Assembly: GCA_021807465.1 (NCBI GenBank)
Contig: JAKBCX010000105.1
Span: forward strand, 1 to 6,304
Source: Pseudomonadota bacterium
GTDB lineage: Bacteria > Pseudomonadota > Alphaproteobacteria > Acetobacterales > Acetobacteraceae
Direction of reading: 5' to 3'
DNA length: 6,304 bases
In this document: positions 1 through 5,792 of the stretch, piece by piece
How positions within the stretch are numbered: the first letter of the stretch is position 1
Layout of the letters: each line of letters starts with the position of its first letter
Notes under the pieces: generated by a model
Databases searched by the model: none
The model's input: only the letters and a program-made list of their open reading frames with translations
What the model was told of the DNA's origin: nothing
Made by a program: the position numbers and the translations under genes

Positions 1-18
1 TCGCCCTGCCCAGCCGGT

Positions 19-1227
19 GTGCCGCGCATGAACCGGCCAGAGCCAGCGCCGCTGCCTGCCGGTGAAGCCTTACTGTCCCGTGCCGCCTCCTCCCGTATTG
101 GGGAGCTGGAGGTTCTCCGAACAATCGCGGTTACCATGGTGCTGTTGGAGCATCTCAGCGGCAACCTGATGTTCTGGCCATCGCACCTCGCCAAGCAGAT
201 TCAACAGAGCGGCGCCTGGACCGGGGTGGATCTGTTTTTCGCCATTTCCGGCTTCGTCATTGCCCGCTCGCTGCTGCCAAAGCTGGAAGAAGCGCGAGAC
301 CCCCGCGCATTCATGCGCGTATCGGTGGAATTCTGGATCCGCCGCGCCTGGCGCCTATGGCCATCCGCCTGGTTCTGGCTGGCCGCGCCCTTGGTGCTTT
401 GCTTTGTGTTCAACCGTACCGGTGTTTATGGCGGTTTCAAGGGTAATTGGGAGATGGCCGTGGCCGGCGTCACCAATCTCGCCAATTTCCATTTTGCCGC
501 CGTTTTCATGCGCGCCCCGCCCGGCACCGCCTTTGTGCAGTGGAGCTTGTCGCTAGAGGAACAGTTCTACATTCTGCTGCCATTCGCCGCCTTTTTGCTG
601 CGGCGCAAGCTGCCATACCTCATGGGCGCCATTCTGCTTTATGCTTTTTTCACCCCCATTCCCTATACGCCCCTTGCCATGATGATCCGTGGCGGGTCTG
701 TGGCTGCTGGCGTGCTGCTGGCCATTTGGTCATTTCACCCAACGTACCAAGATTGCGCGCCGGTCTTCCTCGGGCGCCGCTTATTTGCCCGCATTGGCGT
801 TCTGCTTGGCGGCATTGCGCTGCTTGTAACATTGGGCAGCGCGCAATGGCCGGTTGTGCCGTTTTTTCTGGGGCCGATTGCCATTGTTACCGCGCTGCTT
901 GTGTGGGTTGGCTCGTATGGTGAGGGGTATTTGTGGCAGCCCGGCTGGCCGCGCAGCATTATGGAGGTGCTCGCCGCGCGCACCTACAGCCTGTATCTCG
1001 TTCATATTCCAGTTTATTTCGCCATGCACGAGGCATGGTTCCGTTTATATGGCGGGCGTATTCCCACGCCCCGCCAGGCGGTCATCTACCTTCTTGCAGC
1101 CATAACTGCGCTTATCTTGGTAACCGAGCTTAACCATAGGCTATTGGAGCGCCCCTTACGGGAGCACGGAAAAGCGGTGGCCCGGCGTTACGCAGCAAAG
1201 GGTCAAACGCCGCCTTGCAAGGCATAG
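19..1227 (+). CDS. Acyltransferase 3 (OafA/YrhL-like) integral membrane protein
   Basis: Members of this family sit in the inner membrane and move acyl groups, often acetyl, onto sugars of O-antigen, exopolysaccharide, peptidoglycan or other glycans. What is seen, numbering from the GTG at 19: the R-X10-H pair typical of the family at R34 and H45 in the first membrane helix; the GVDLFFAISGF block at 69-79; the WSLSLEEQFY block at 175-184; a late YSLYLVHIP helix at 323-331; and an ERPLRE end motif at 377-382. Many hydrophobic stretches lie between these, as expected for about ten membrane spans. The length of about 400 aa is normal for a stand-alone AT3 domain without a C-terminal SGNH domain. 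The start is uncertain: GTG 19 and ATG 28 are both in frame, neither has a clear ribosome binding site, and the frame is open to the window edge, so the true start may lie upstream. The acceptor substrate cannot be told. No polysaccharide gene is visible beside it. The family call is firm; the specific role is unknown. Confidence 0.9.
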   Translation: MPRMNRPEPAPLPAGEALLSRAASSRIGELEVLRTIAVTMVLLEHLSGNLMFWPSHLAKQIQQSGAWTGVDLFFAISGFVIARSLLPKLEEARDPRAFMRVSVEFWIRRAWRLWPSAWFWLAAPLVLCFVFNRTGVYGGFKGNWEMAVAGVTNLANFHFAAVFMRAPPGTAFVQWSLSLEEQFYILLPFAAFLLRRKLPYLMGAILLYAFFTPIPYTPLAMMIRGGSVAAGVLLAIWSFHPTYQDCAPVFLGRRLFARIGVLLGGIALLVTLGSAQWPVVPFFLGPIAIVTALLVWVGSYGEGYLWQPGWPRSIMEVLAARTYSLYLVHIPVYFAMHEAWFRLYGGRIPTPRQAVIYLLAAITALILVTELNHRLLERPLREHGKAVARRYAAKGQTPPCKA

Positions 1228-1310
1228 GGCCAAGCCAAAGGTGGAATGTTTTATTTCCGTTACGTTGCTTTTTATTAATATAGCCTTTGAGAAAAATTCA
1301 TGACACCATT

Positions 1311-1354
1311 TCTGTTACGTCAGCGGCTGGTCTTTCAGCCGCCGTCGTAACGGA
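1311..1354. repeat. Long imperfect palindrome in leader of DUF4142-like gene
   Basis: The arms pair as follows: 1311-1319 with 1346-1354 (9 bp, one T-G wobble), then a 3x3 internal loop (1320-1322 against 1343-1345), then 1323-1329 with 1336-1342 (GCGGCTG/CAGCCGC, 7 perfect bp), closed by a 6-nt loop at 1330-1335. Neither side is followed by a T-run, so it is not a standard intrinsic terminator for either strand. It could be a folded 5' leader, a REP-type dispersed palindrome, or a protein-binding dyad. It sits 90 nt before the DUF4142-like start codon. Confidence 0.7.
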
Positions 1355-1427
1355 CAGGCCTTTCCCGCGAATACAGAGCGGTTCCACTGTTGTGGCAGGG
1401 GCTAAGCCGTGAGGTCATGGCTCAAAT

Positions 1428-1434
1428 AAGGGGA
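1428..1434 (+). promoter_or_regulatory. Ribosome binding site fixing the start at 1444
   Basis: AAGGGGA lies 9 nt before the ATG at 1444. This site, and the fact that a clean signal peptide begins at that ATG, argue against the in-frame upstream starts at 1390 and 1417, which would add an unrelated charged N-terminal extension. Confidence 0.7.
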
Positions 1435-1443
1435 AACTCCAGT

Positions 1444-1986
1444 ATGTATATTCGTAATATCGTGAAGGGCGCCGCGATTGCGCTGTCCATGGCGGCCTTT
1501 TCATCTTTCGCGCCCGCGGCGCTGGCGCAGGGGTTGCAGCCGCCCGATAGCGATGCGTTGACGGCAGGTTATCAACTCATCCAGTTCGATCTCATGGAGT
1601 GCCAGGCGATTGCACCGAAACAAAGTGCGAATGGCCAGGGGCTGGTCAACTCCAATATTCTAAAGCTTTCCGCCAAACTTTGCGGTGCTGCGGGCGAGTA
1701 TAAGCCGAAGCTGGAAAAGATTGCCAAGGAGAATGACTTCGAGCTGCCGAACAAGCTGCCCTTCTACCTCACGGCGCGGTACACGGCGCTCATCCGCAAT
1801 CAGGGGTCTGACCTTGGCTCCCGCTACCTGCAGGACCAGATCAGCAGCCATGAAGACGCCCTGGCGGTGTTCCAGCTGGAGGCCGAGACGGGCAAAAACG
1901 CTCAGGTGAAAGCGGCTGCCGCCGAAGTCATCCCCACGGTGCAGGCCAATTTGGCGCTGCTCAAGGCCGAGCTGGCTAAACATTAA
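1444..1986 (+). CDS. Exported DUF4142-like protein, probable helical bundle
   Basis: A small, predicted periplasmic protein of 180 aa. Residues 1-28 form a classical Sec signal peptide: basic MYIRNIVKG, a hydrophobic core, and an AxA-type site ALA with cleavage likely between A28 and Q29. There is no lipobox cysteine. The mature part is helical and charged. Its second half fits the DUF4142 pattern: an LPxxL-type step near 101-106, then a helix with YLQDQISSHEDAL (128-140), FQLEAETGKNAQVKAAAAEVIPTV (143-166, a shortened acidic/alanine helix as in the family) and a last helix ending in LLKAELAK. The first half is divergent: the family's usual MVxDH-type segment is not recognisable, and two cysteines (C53, C80) are present that could form a disulfide after export. 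DUF4142 proteins are predicted ferritin-like four-helix bundles of unknown biochemical role. The family assignment is by eye and moderately sure. It could also be an unassigned secreted protein. Confidence 0.72.
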   Translation: MYIRNIVKGAAIALSMAAFSSFAPAALAQGLQPPDSDALTAGYQLIQFDLMECQAIAPKQSANGQGLVNSNILKLSAKLCGAAGEYKPKLEKIAKENDFELPNKLPFYLTARYTALIRNQGSDLGSRYLQDQISSHEDALAVFQLEAETGKNAQVKAAAAEVIPTVQANLALLKAELAKH

Positions 1987-1993
1987 CGCTACC

Positions 1994-2037
1994 GGGCGTG
2001 CTGGGGGGCTGCGCCTCGCCTGGCCTCCGGCACGCCC
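1994..2037 (+). terminator. GC-rich hairpin after DUF4142-like gene (weak terminator candidate)
   Basis: GGGCGTGC at 1994-2001 pairs perfectly with GCACGCCC at 2030-2037. Inside it, 2004-2009 pairs with 2023-2028 (6 bp, one G-T wobble), leaving a 13-nt loop. It starts 8 nt after the stop codon at 1986, which is a typical terminator position. No T-run follows the stem, so it may only slow transcription or protect the 3' end of the upstream message. The name terminator is tentative. Confidence 0.4.
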
Positions 2038-2077
2038 AGCCATTGTCCTTGCCTCCATCCGGCGATACAGGGCGCAA

Positions 2078-3649
2078 ATGCGCCGTCTTACTGAACTCCG
2101 CTTACCGCTTAACCATACCGAGCCTGAGCTACGCGCGGCCATTGCGGCCGGGTTTGGCGTGCCGGAAGGCGCCATACTCTCTTACAGCGTGTTCCGCCGC
2201 GCGTGGGATGCCCGTAAAAAAAATGCCATCGCGCTGGTTTATACCATAGATGCCGAGCTGGCCGTGGAGACCCAAAAGGGTGTTCCCAGCCCCGATGTTT
2301 CCTATAAATTCGTCACCCGCGCCCAATCCTGCCCCGCCAAGCGCCCCGTGGTTATCGGCGCCGGGCCATGCGGGCTGCTCGCCGCGCTCATCCTGGCCGA
2401 GATGGGCCTTTGCCCGCTCATTTTGGAGCGCGGCAAGATCGTTCGCCAGCGTACCAAGGATACTTGGGGCCTGTGGCGCCGGGGCGAGCTGGACCCCACC
2501 TCCAACGTGCAGTTCGGCGAGGGCGGGGCAGGGACCTTCTCAGACGGCAAGCTCTATTCGCAGATCAAGGATCCGCGCCATTTGGGCCGCAAGGTGCTTA
2601 CCGAATTTGTGGAGGCCGGGGCGCCGGAGGAGATTCTTTACATCGCCAAGCCGCATATCGGCACGTTCCGCCTTGTTTCCATGGTGGAATCCATCCGCGA
2701 AAAAATCACCAATCTGGGCGGCGAGTACCGTTTCTCCGCCCATGTCAGCGATTTCGATATACGGGATGGCCAGCTCCACGGCCTTACGCTGGCGGATGGC
2801 GAATATATCGAAACGAACCACGCAATCCTCGCCATTGGCCATTCGGCGCGCGACACGTTCTACCGCCTGCACGAACGCGGCGTGTTCATGGAGGCCAAAC
2901 CGTTCTCCTTGGGTTTCCGCATCGAGCATCCGCAATCGATGATCGACCGCTACCGTTTCGGCCCCGCCGCCGGGCACCCCATATTGGGGGCAGCCGATTA
3001 CAAGCTGGTTCACCACGCAGCCAATGGCCGCTCGGTTTATAGTTTCTGCATGTGCCCCGGCGGCACAGTGGTGGCCGCGACCTCCGAGCCAGAGCGCGTG
3101 GTCACCAACGGCATGAGCCAGTATTCCCGTGCCGAACGCAATGCCAATGCCGGCATTGTGGTTGGCATCGGCCCGCAAGACTACCCAGGCGATGTGCTGG
3201 CCGGTGTGGAATTCCAGCGCCGCTGGGAGAGTGCAGCCTATGTGGCGGGCGGCGGCGGCTATAAAGCCCCGGGGCAGCTGGTGGGCGATTTCCTTACCGG
3301 CCGCCCTAGCCAGGCGCTTGGCGGCGTGCTGCCCTCGTACCGCCCCGGCGTGCACCTTACCGACCTCGCGGCCACATTGCCCGATTACGCCATCGCCGCC
3401 ATCCGCGAGGCGTTGCCCGCCTTTGGCCGCATAATCCCCGGCTTCGACCGCGCCGATGCCGTGCTGACGGGTGTCGAAACACGCACATCCTCGCCAGTGC
3501 GTATCACCCGCAGACGCGATTTTTGCTCGCTTAACGTGCGCGGCTTGTACCCGGCGGGGGAGGGGTGCGGTTATGCGGGTGGAATTTTATCAGCCGGCGT
3601 TGACGGCATAAAAGTGGCCGAGGCGGTAGGGCTGAGCTTAGCCGTCTGA
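2078..3649 (+). CDS. FAD-dependent dehydrogenase-like protein (COG2509 type)
   Basis: A cytosolic flavoprotein of 523 aa belonging to the uncharacterised FAD-dependent dehydrogenase group COG2509. Residues 1-88 form an N-terminal domain that precedes the Rossmann fold, as is usual for this group, with the RRAWDARKK segment at 40-48. The dinucleotide-binding site is plain: VVIGAGPCGL at 91-100 (G94, G96, G99) with acidic E117 ending the second strand. Further family blocks are FGEGGAGTFSDGKL (146-159), CMCPGGTVVAATSE (324-337), RTSSPVRI (469-476) and the C-terminal FAD-contacting YPAGEGCGYAGGI (491-503). There is no signal peptide or membrane helix. The substrate and electron acceptor are unknown for the family. 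The start ATG has a weak AGGG 5 nt upstream. The gene is intact and of normal length. The next gene on the same strand is an Rrf2 regulator, which could suggest redox or Fe-S linked control, but a promoter-like region lies between them. The family call is strong, the function open. Confidence 0.93.
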   Translation: MRRLTELRLPLNHTEPELRAAIAAGFGVPEGAILSYSVFRRAWDARKKNAIALVYTIDAELAVETQKGVPSPDVSYKFVTRAQSCPAKRPVVIGAGPCGLLAALILAEMGLCPLILERGKIVRQRTKDTWGLWRRGELDPTSNVQFGEGGAGTFSDGKLYSQIKDPRHLGRKVLTEFVEAGAPEEILYIAKPHIGTFRLVSMVESIREKITNLGGEYRFSAHVSDFDIRDGQLHGLTLADGEYIETNHAILAIGHSARDTFYRLHERGVFMEAKPFSLGFRIEHPQSMIDRYRFGPAAGHPILGAADYKLVHHAANGRSVYSFCMCPGGTVVAATSEPERVVTNGMSQYSRAERNANAGIVVGIGPQDYPGDVLAGVEFQRRWESAAYVAGGGGYKAPGQLVGDFLTGRPSQALGGVLPSYRPGVHLTDLAATLPDYAIAAIREALPAFGRIIPGFDRADAVLTGVETRTSSPVRITRRRDFCSLNVRGLYPAGEGCGYAGGILSAGVDGIKVAEAVGLSLAV

Positions 3650-3696
3650 AAGCCAGTTCAAAGCCATATATCCTATCGTAGCCATAGACATAGAGG

Positions 3697-3702
3697 TATA
3701 AT
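3697..3702 (+). promoter_or_regulatory. Candidate -10 element (TATAAT) upstream of rrf2-type gene
   Basis: A perfect TATAAT in an AT-rich stretch, about 100 nt before the regulator's ATG. At 16-18 bp spacing there is no recognisable -35 box (the hexamer at 3674-3679 is TATCGT). Instead that zone holds the inverted repeat CTAT-N7-ATAG (3673-3676 and 3684-3687) and a second CATAG at 3689-3693. This could mean an activator-dependent or repressor-overlapped promoter. A match of this sort can also arise by chance. Confidence 0.45.
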
Positions 3703-3741
3703 AAAAATCTACTTCCGATGCCGTATCGTGCCTGTATTTCC

Positions 3742-3750
3742 TATCGGATA
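3742..3750. promoter_or_regulatory. Candidate operator dyad TATC-G-GATA
   Basis: A 9-bp palindrome, TATC-G-GATA, lies between the candidate -10 and the regulator gene. The octamer TCCTATCG that overlaps it (3739-3746) occurs a second time at 3671-3678, just upstream of the -10. Rrf2-family proteins bind dyads as dimers and often control themselves, so these repeated half-elements are candidate autoregulatory sites. It does not match the E. coli IscR or NsrR consensus that I know. Confidence 0.35.
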
Positions 3751-3788
3751 AGCATGGTGTAGATAATCATATCGACTCTGACAGGGTG

Positions 3789-3794
3789 AGGGGA
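3789..3794 (+). promoter_or_regulatory. Ribosome binding site fixing the start at 3801
   Basis: AGGGGA is separated by 6 nt from the ATG at 3801. An in-frame GTG at 3786 would sit upstream of this site and add five residues, so it is less likely as the start. Confidence 0.75.
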
Positions 3795-3800
3795 AGAAAC

Positions 3801-4238
3801 ATGCTGTCGCAGAAATGCAAGTACGCTTTGCAGGCACTGCTGGTGCTGGCAAGAGAGAATAGCGACAATCTCCTGCTGGTCAGCGATATTGCCGAGCGTG
3901 AAAACCTGCCCAAGAAATTCCTTGAGGCAATTTTGCTGGAGCTTAACCGCAACGGCCTGGTCCGCTCGCGCCGCGGGCGCGGCGGCGGCTACGCGCTGGC
4001 CAAACCGGCGGACCTTATCACCTTCGGCCAAGTGGTGCGCATTATGGACGGCCCGCTTGCCCCGCTGGCATGTGTGAGCGTGAATTATTACCGCCGCTGT
4101 GACGAGTGCCACGACGAGCAGACCTGCGAGATACGTAAGGTGATGCGCCGCGTGCGCGATGCGATAGCTGCGGAGCTGGATGGCACCTCGCTTGCCAACG
4201 CCCTTGCGGAAGGCAAAATGCCGCAGGCTGCAATTTGA
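3801..4238 (+). CDS. Rrf2/IscR-family transcriptional regulator with four clustered cysteines
   Basis: A 145-aa DNA-binding regulator of the Rrf2 family, whose members include IscR, NsrR, RirA and CymR. Seen: the family opening LSQKCKYALQALLVLA (2-17), a winged helix-turn-helix with VSDIAERENLPKKFLEAIL (27-45), the wing RSRRGRGGGYALAK (55-68), and the IxxGQVVRIMDGPLAP-type dimer helix at about 73-88. Four cysteines follow: C91, C100, C103 and C109, spaced C-X8-C-X2-C-X5-C, with H104 among them. IscR and NsrR use three cysteines in a similar place to hold a [2Fe-2S] or [4Fe-4S] cluster, so an Fe-S sensor is likely. The spacing differs from IscR (C-X5-C-X5-C) and from RirA (C-X7-C-X5-C), so the exact ligands and signal are open; C6 is a further cysteine in the DNA-binding part. 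Length is normal. Regulatory targets are unknown; itself and the flavoprotein gene upstream are the nearest candidates. Confidence 0.93.
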   Translation: MLSQKCKYALQALLVLARENSDNLLLVSDIAERENLPKKFLEAILLELNRNGLVRSRRGRGGGYALAKPADLITFGQVVRIMDGPLAPLACVSVNYYRRCDECHDEQTCEIRKVMRRVRDAIAAELDGTSLANALAEGKMPQAAI

Positions 4239-4321
4239 GTTTTAGCTCTTATTAATCCCCTGCTTATGTCCCGCCAGAGGCTGCTTCAGCTACGTAATCT
4301 GTGAAACAGCATCCACGCTTC
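4239..4321. other. Convergent spacer between rrf2-type gene and gltX
   Basis: Both flanking genes end here (83 bp). A bidirectional terminator would be expected, but I see only short stems: GCTG-CTT-CAGC in the middle and CTGT-GAA-ACAG near 4300-4310. Neither has a T-run on either strand. I do not call a terminator. Confidence 0.5.
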
Positions 4322-5716
4322 TTACCCGGCTACGGCCTTTATCCGCGCCGCCACTTCTGCCTTGCCAAGCGCCTCAAGCGTGGCGTCTATGCCAGGACTC
4401 ATCGTGCTGCCTGTCAGCGCGGCGCGTAAAGGCTGCGCCACTTGGCCCAGCTTGCGGCCTTCAGCTTCGGCAAAGGCGCGCAGCGCGGCGTCCAGCGCGG
4501 GGGCGGTAAAATCGGTGGCCTCCAGCGCGGGCAGCAGCCGGCCCAGCATTGGCTTGGTATCCTCGGTCAGCAAAGCGGCGGCTTTAGGCTCGAAGGGCAG
4601 GGGCACCTCGCGCGCCAGAAAGGCGGAGGATGTGGTCAGCTCATCCAGCGTCTTCGCGCGCTCCTTCAACCCAGGCATAAGGCGCAGAAGCCGCTCCATG
4701 GCGGCGGTGCTGACTGTAAGCCCTGCGGTTACAAGGCGCTGCATCACGTCTTCCATCAGCCGCTTGTCATCGGCCTGGCGCAGCCACATGCCGTTAAGGT
4801 GGGTCAGCTTGGCGTAATCCATCCGGCTTGCCGCGCGCCCCACGCCGTCCAGCGTGAATAGCTTTATCTGCTCTTCGCGTGTCAGGAATTCGGCATCGCC
4901 ATGGCCCCAGCCCAGGCGCAGCAGGTAATTGCACAGTGCCTCGGGCAGGAAGCCCTGCTCGCGGAACTCCAAAATCGATACGGCCCCATGGCGCTTGGAA
5001 AGTTTCGCCCCATCCGCGCCGTGGATGAGCGGAATATGCGCGAATTCCGGCTTTTTCCAGCCCATTGCATCGTAAATCTGAATCTGCCGGAACGTGTTGG
5101 TCAGATGGTCATCGCCACGGATGACATGGGTGATGTCCATGTCATGGTCATCCACCACCACGGCGTGCAAATAGGTCGGCGTGCCGTCGGAACGGAGGAT
5201 GATCATGTCATCCATCTCGGCATTCTTCACACGCACCTCGCCCTGTACCAAATCCTGCAGCACCACCTCACCCCCGCGCGGCGCTTTCAGGCGGATGGCG
5301 GGCTTCACGCCCTCGGGTGCCTCGGCCGGGTCACGGTCACGCCAGCGCCCATCGTAACGCGGGGCGCGCTTCTCGGCGATGGCCTGTTCGCGCATCGCGG
5401 TCAGCTCTTCCGGCGTGCAATAGCATTTATACGCCTTGCCCTCGGCCAGAAGCTGCAACGCCACCTCTACATGCCGTGCCTCGCGCTGGCTCTGGTAGAC
5501 GGGCGGCTGATCCGGGGTCAGGCCCAGCCAGTCCAACCCGTCCAGAATCACCTGCACGGCCTGCTGCGTGCTGCGGGCTTTGTCCGTATCCTCGATACGG
5601 AGCAGGAACTCTCCGCCATGGTGCCGGGCGAAGAGATAATTGAACAAAGCCGTGCGGGCGCCGCCAATATGCAGCAGCCCGGTGGGCGAGGGGGCGAAGC
5701 GGGTGCGGATGGTCAT
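4322..5716 (-). CDS. gltX: Glutamyl-tRNA synthetase
   Basis: Class I aminoacyl-tRNA synthetase that charges tRNA(Glu) with glutamate in the cytosol; 464 aa, a normal length for bacterial GluRS. Seen from the chosen start [13 protein letters not shown]: the HIGH-type motif HIGG at 16-19 right after [19 protein letters not shown] (38-49); the [20 protein letters not shown] block (189-207); the KMSKS-type motif KLSKR at 238-242; and a helical anticodon-binding C-terminus ending AVAG. The open frame runs 53 codons further upstream, to 5875, but that part is low-complexity, overlaps the divergent comEC gene and lacks family similarity. The ATG at 5716 gives the standard GluRS N-terminus and has GGAG 11 nt before it. 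C98 and C100 of the zinc loop are kept, but the matching Cys/His pair of E. coli (C125, H127) is replaced by residues of PRYDGRWRD, so zinc is probably not bound. In alphaproteobacteria with GatCAB this enzyme may also charge tRNA(Gln); that cannot be read from the sequence by eye. Confidence 0.97.
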   Translation of the reverse strand: MTIRTRFAPSPTGLLHIGGARTALFNYLFARHHGGEFLLRIEDTDKARSTQQAVQVILDGLDWLGLTPDQPPVYQSQREARHVEVALQLLAEGKAYKCYCTPEELTAMREQAIAEKRAPRYDGRWRDRDPAEAPEGVKPAIRLKAPRGGEVVLQDLVQGEVRVKNAEMDDMIILRSDGTPTYLHAVVVDDHDMDITHVIRGDDHLTNTFRQIQIYDAMGWKKPEFAHIPLIHGADGAKLSKRHGAVSILEFREQGFLPEALCNYLLRLGWGHGDAEFLTREEQIKLFTLDGVGRAASRMDYAKLTHLNGMWLRQADDKRLMEDVMQRLVTAGLTVSTAAMERLLRLMPGLKERAKTLDELTTSSAFLAREVPLPFEPKAAALLTEDTKPMLGRLLPALEATDFTAPALDAALRAFAEAEGRKLGQVAQPLRAALTGSTMSPGIDATLEALGKAEVAARIKAVAG

Positions 5717-5792
5717 GCCGCCTGTTACTCCGCCGCGCGGCATTGTGGAAGGTTGCCCGGCCGAGTAATGTGTCCACAACCGGGGGTTGCTT
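5717..5792. promoter_or_regulatory. Divergent control region gltX / comEC
   Basis: The 76 bp between the two start codons must hold both promoters unless one lies inside a gene. It contains a perfect 7-bp inverted repeat, TTGTGGA (5743-5749) and TCCACAA (5773-5779), with 23 bp between. No convincing -35/-10 pair is visible in either direction, which is common for GC-rich alphaproteobacterial promoters. I looked for the alphaproteobacterial LexA box (GTTC-N7-GTTC) and did not find it. Confidence 0.5.

Larger units (their letters stand above)
1228..1443. other. Intergenic spacer before DUF4142-like gene
   Basis: This 216-bp stretch has no credible gene. Its first part (about 1245-1310) is notably AT-rich against the GC-rich surroundings, and its middle holds a long imperfect hairpin (1311-1354). 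A smaller hairpin, CCAC-TGTT-GTGG, lies at 1384-1395. No U-tract follows a stem closely enough to call a terminator for the acyltransferase gene, and I could not place a convincing sigma-70 promoter. A GGAAT (1243-1247) is followed 15 nt later by CGTT (1263-1266), which loosely resembles the alphaproteobacterial EcfG stress promoter (GGAAC, 16-17 nt, CGTT), but it has one mismatch and is short in spacing. Confidence 0.6.

Noticed and set aside
1311..1354. Reading the long hairpin as a rho-independent terminator of the acyltransferase gene
   Set aside because: No T-run follows the stem on either strand, and it lies 84 nt beyond the stop codon with an internal 3x3 loop.
1660..2175. A 171-codon minus-strand frame across the DUF4142-like gene and the next gap
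   Set aside because: Its translation is Arg/Ala/Gly-rich without domains, and it overlaps a gene with a clean signal peptide and ribosome binding site on the other strand.
2540..3355. A 271-codon open frame on the minus strand opposite the flavoprotein gene
   Set aside because: Fully antisense to an intact conserved gene, with His/Ala-rich translation typical of a shadow frame and no family signal.
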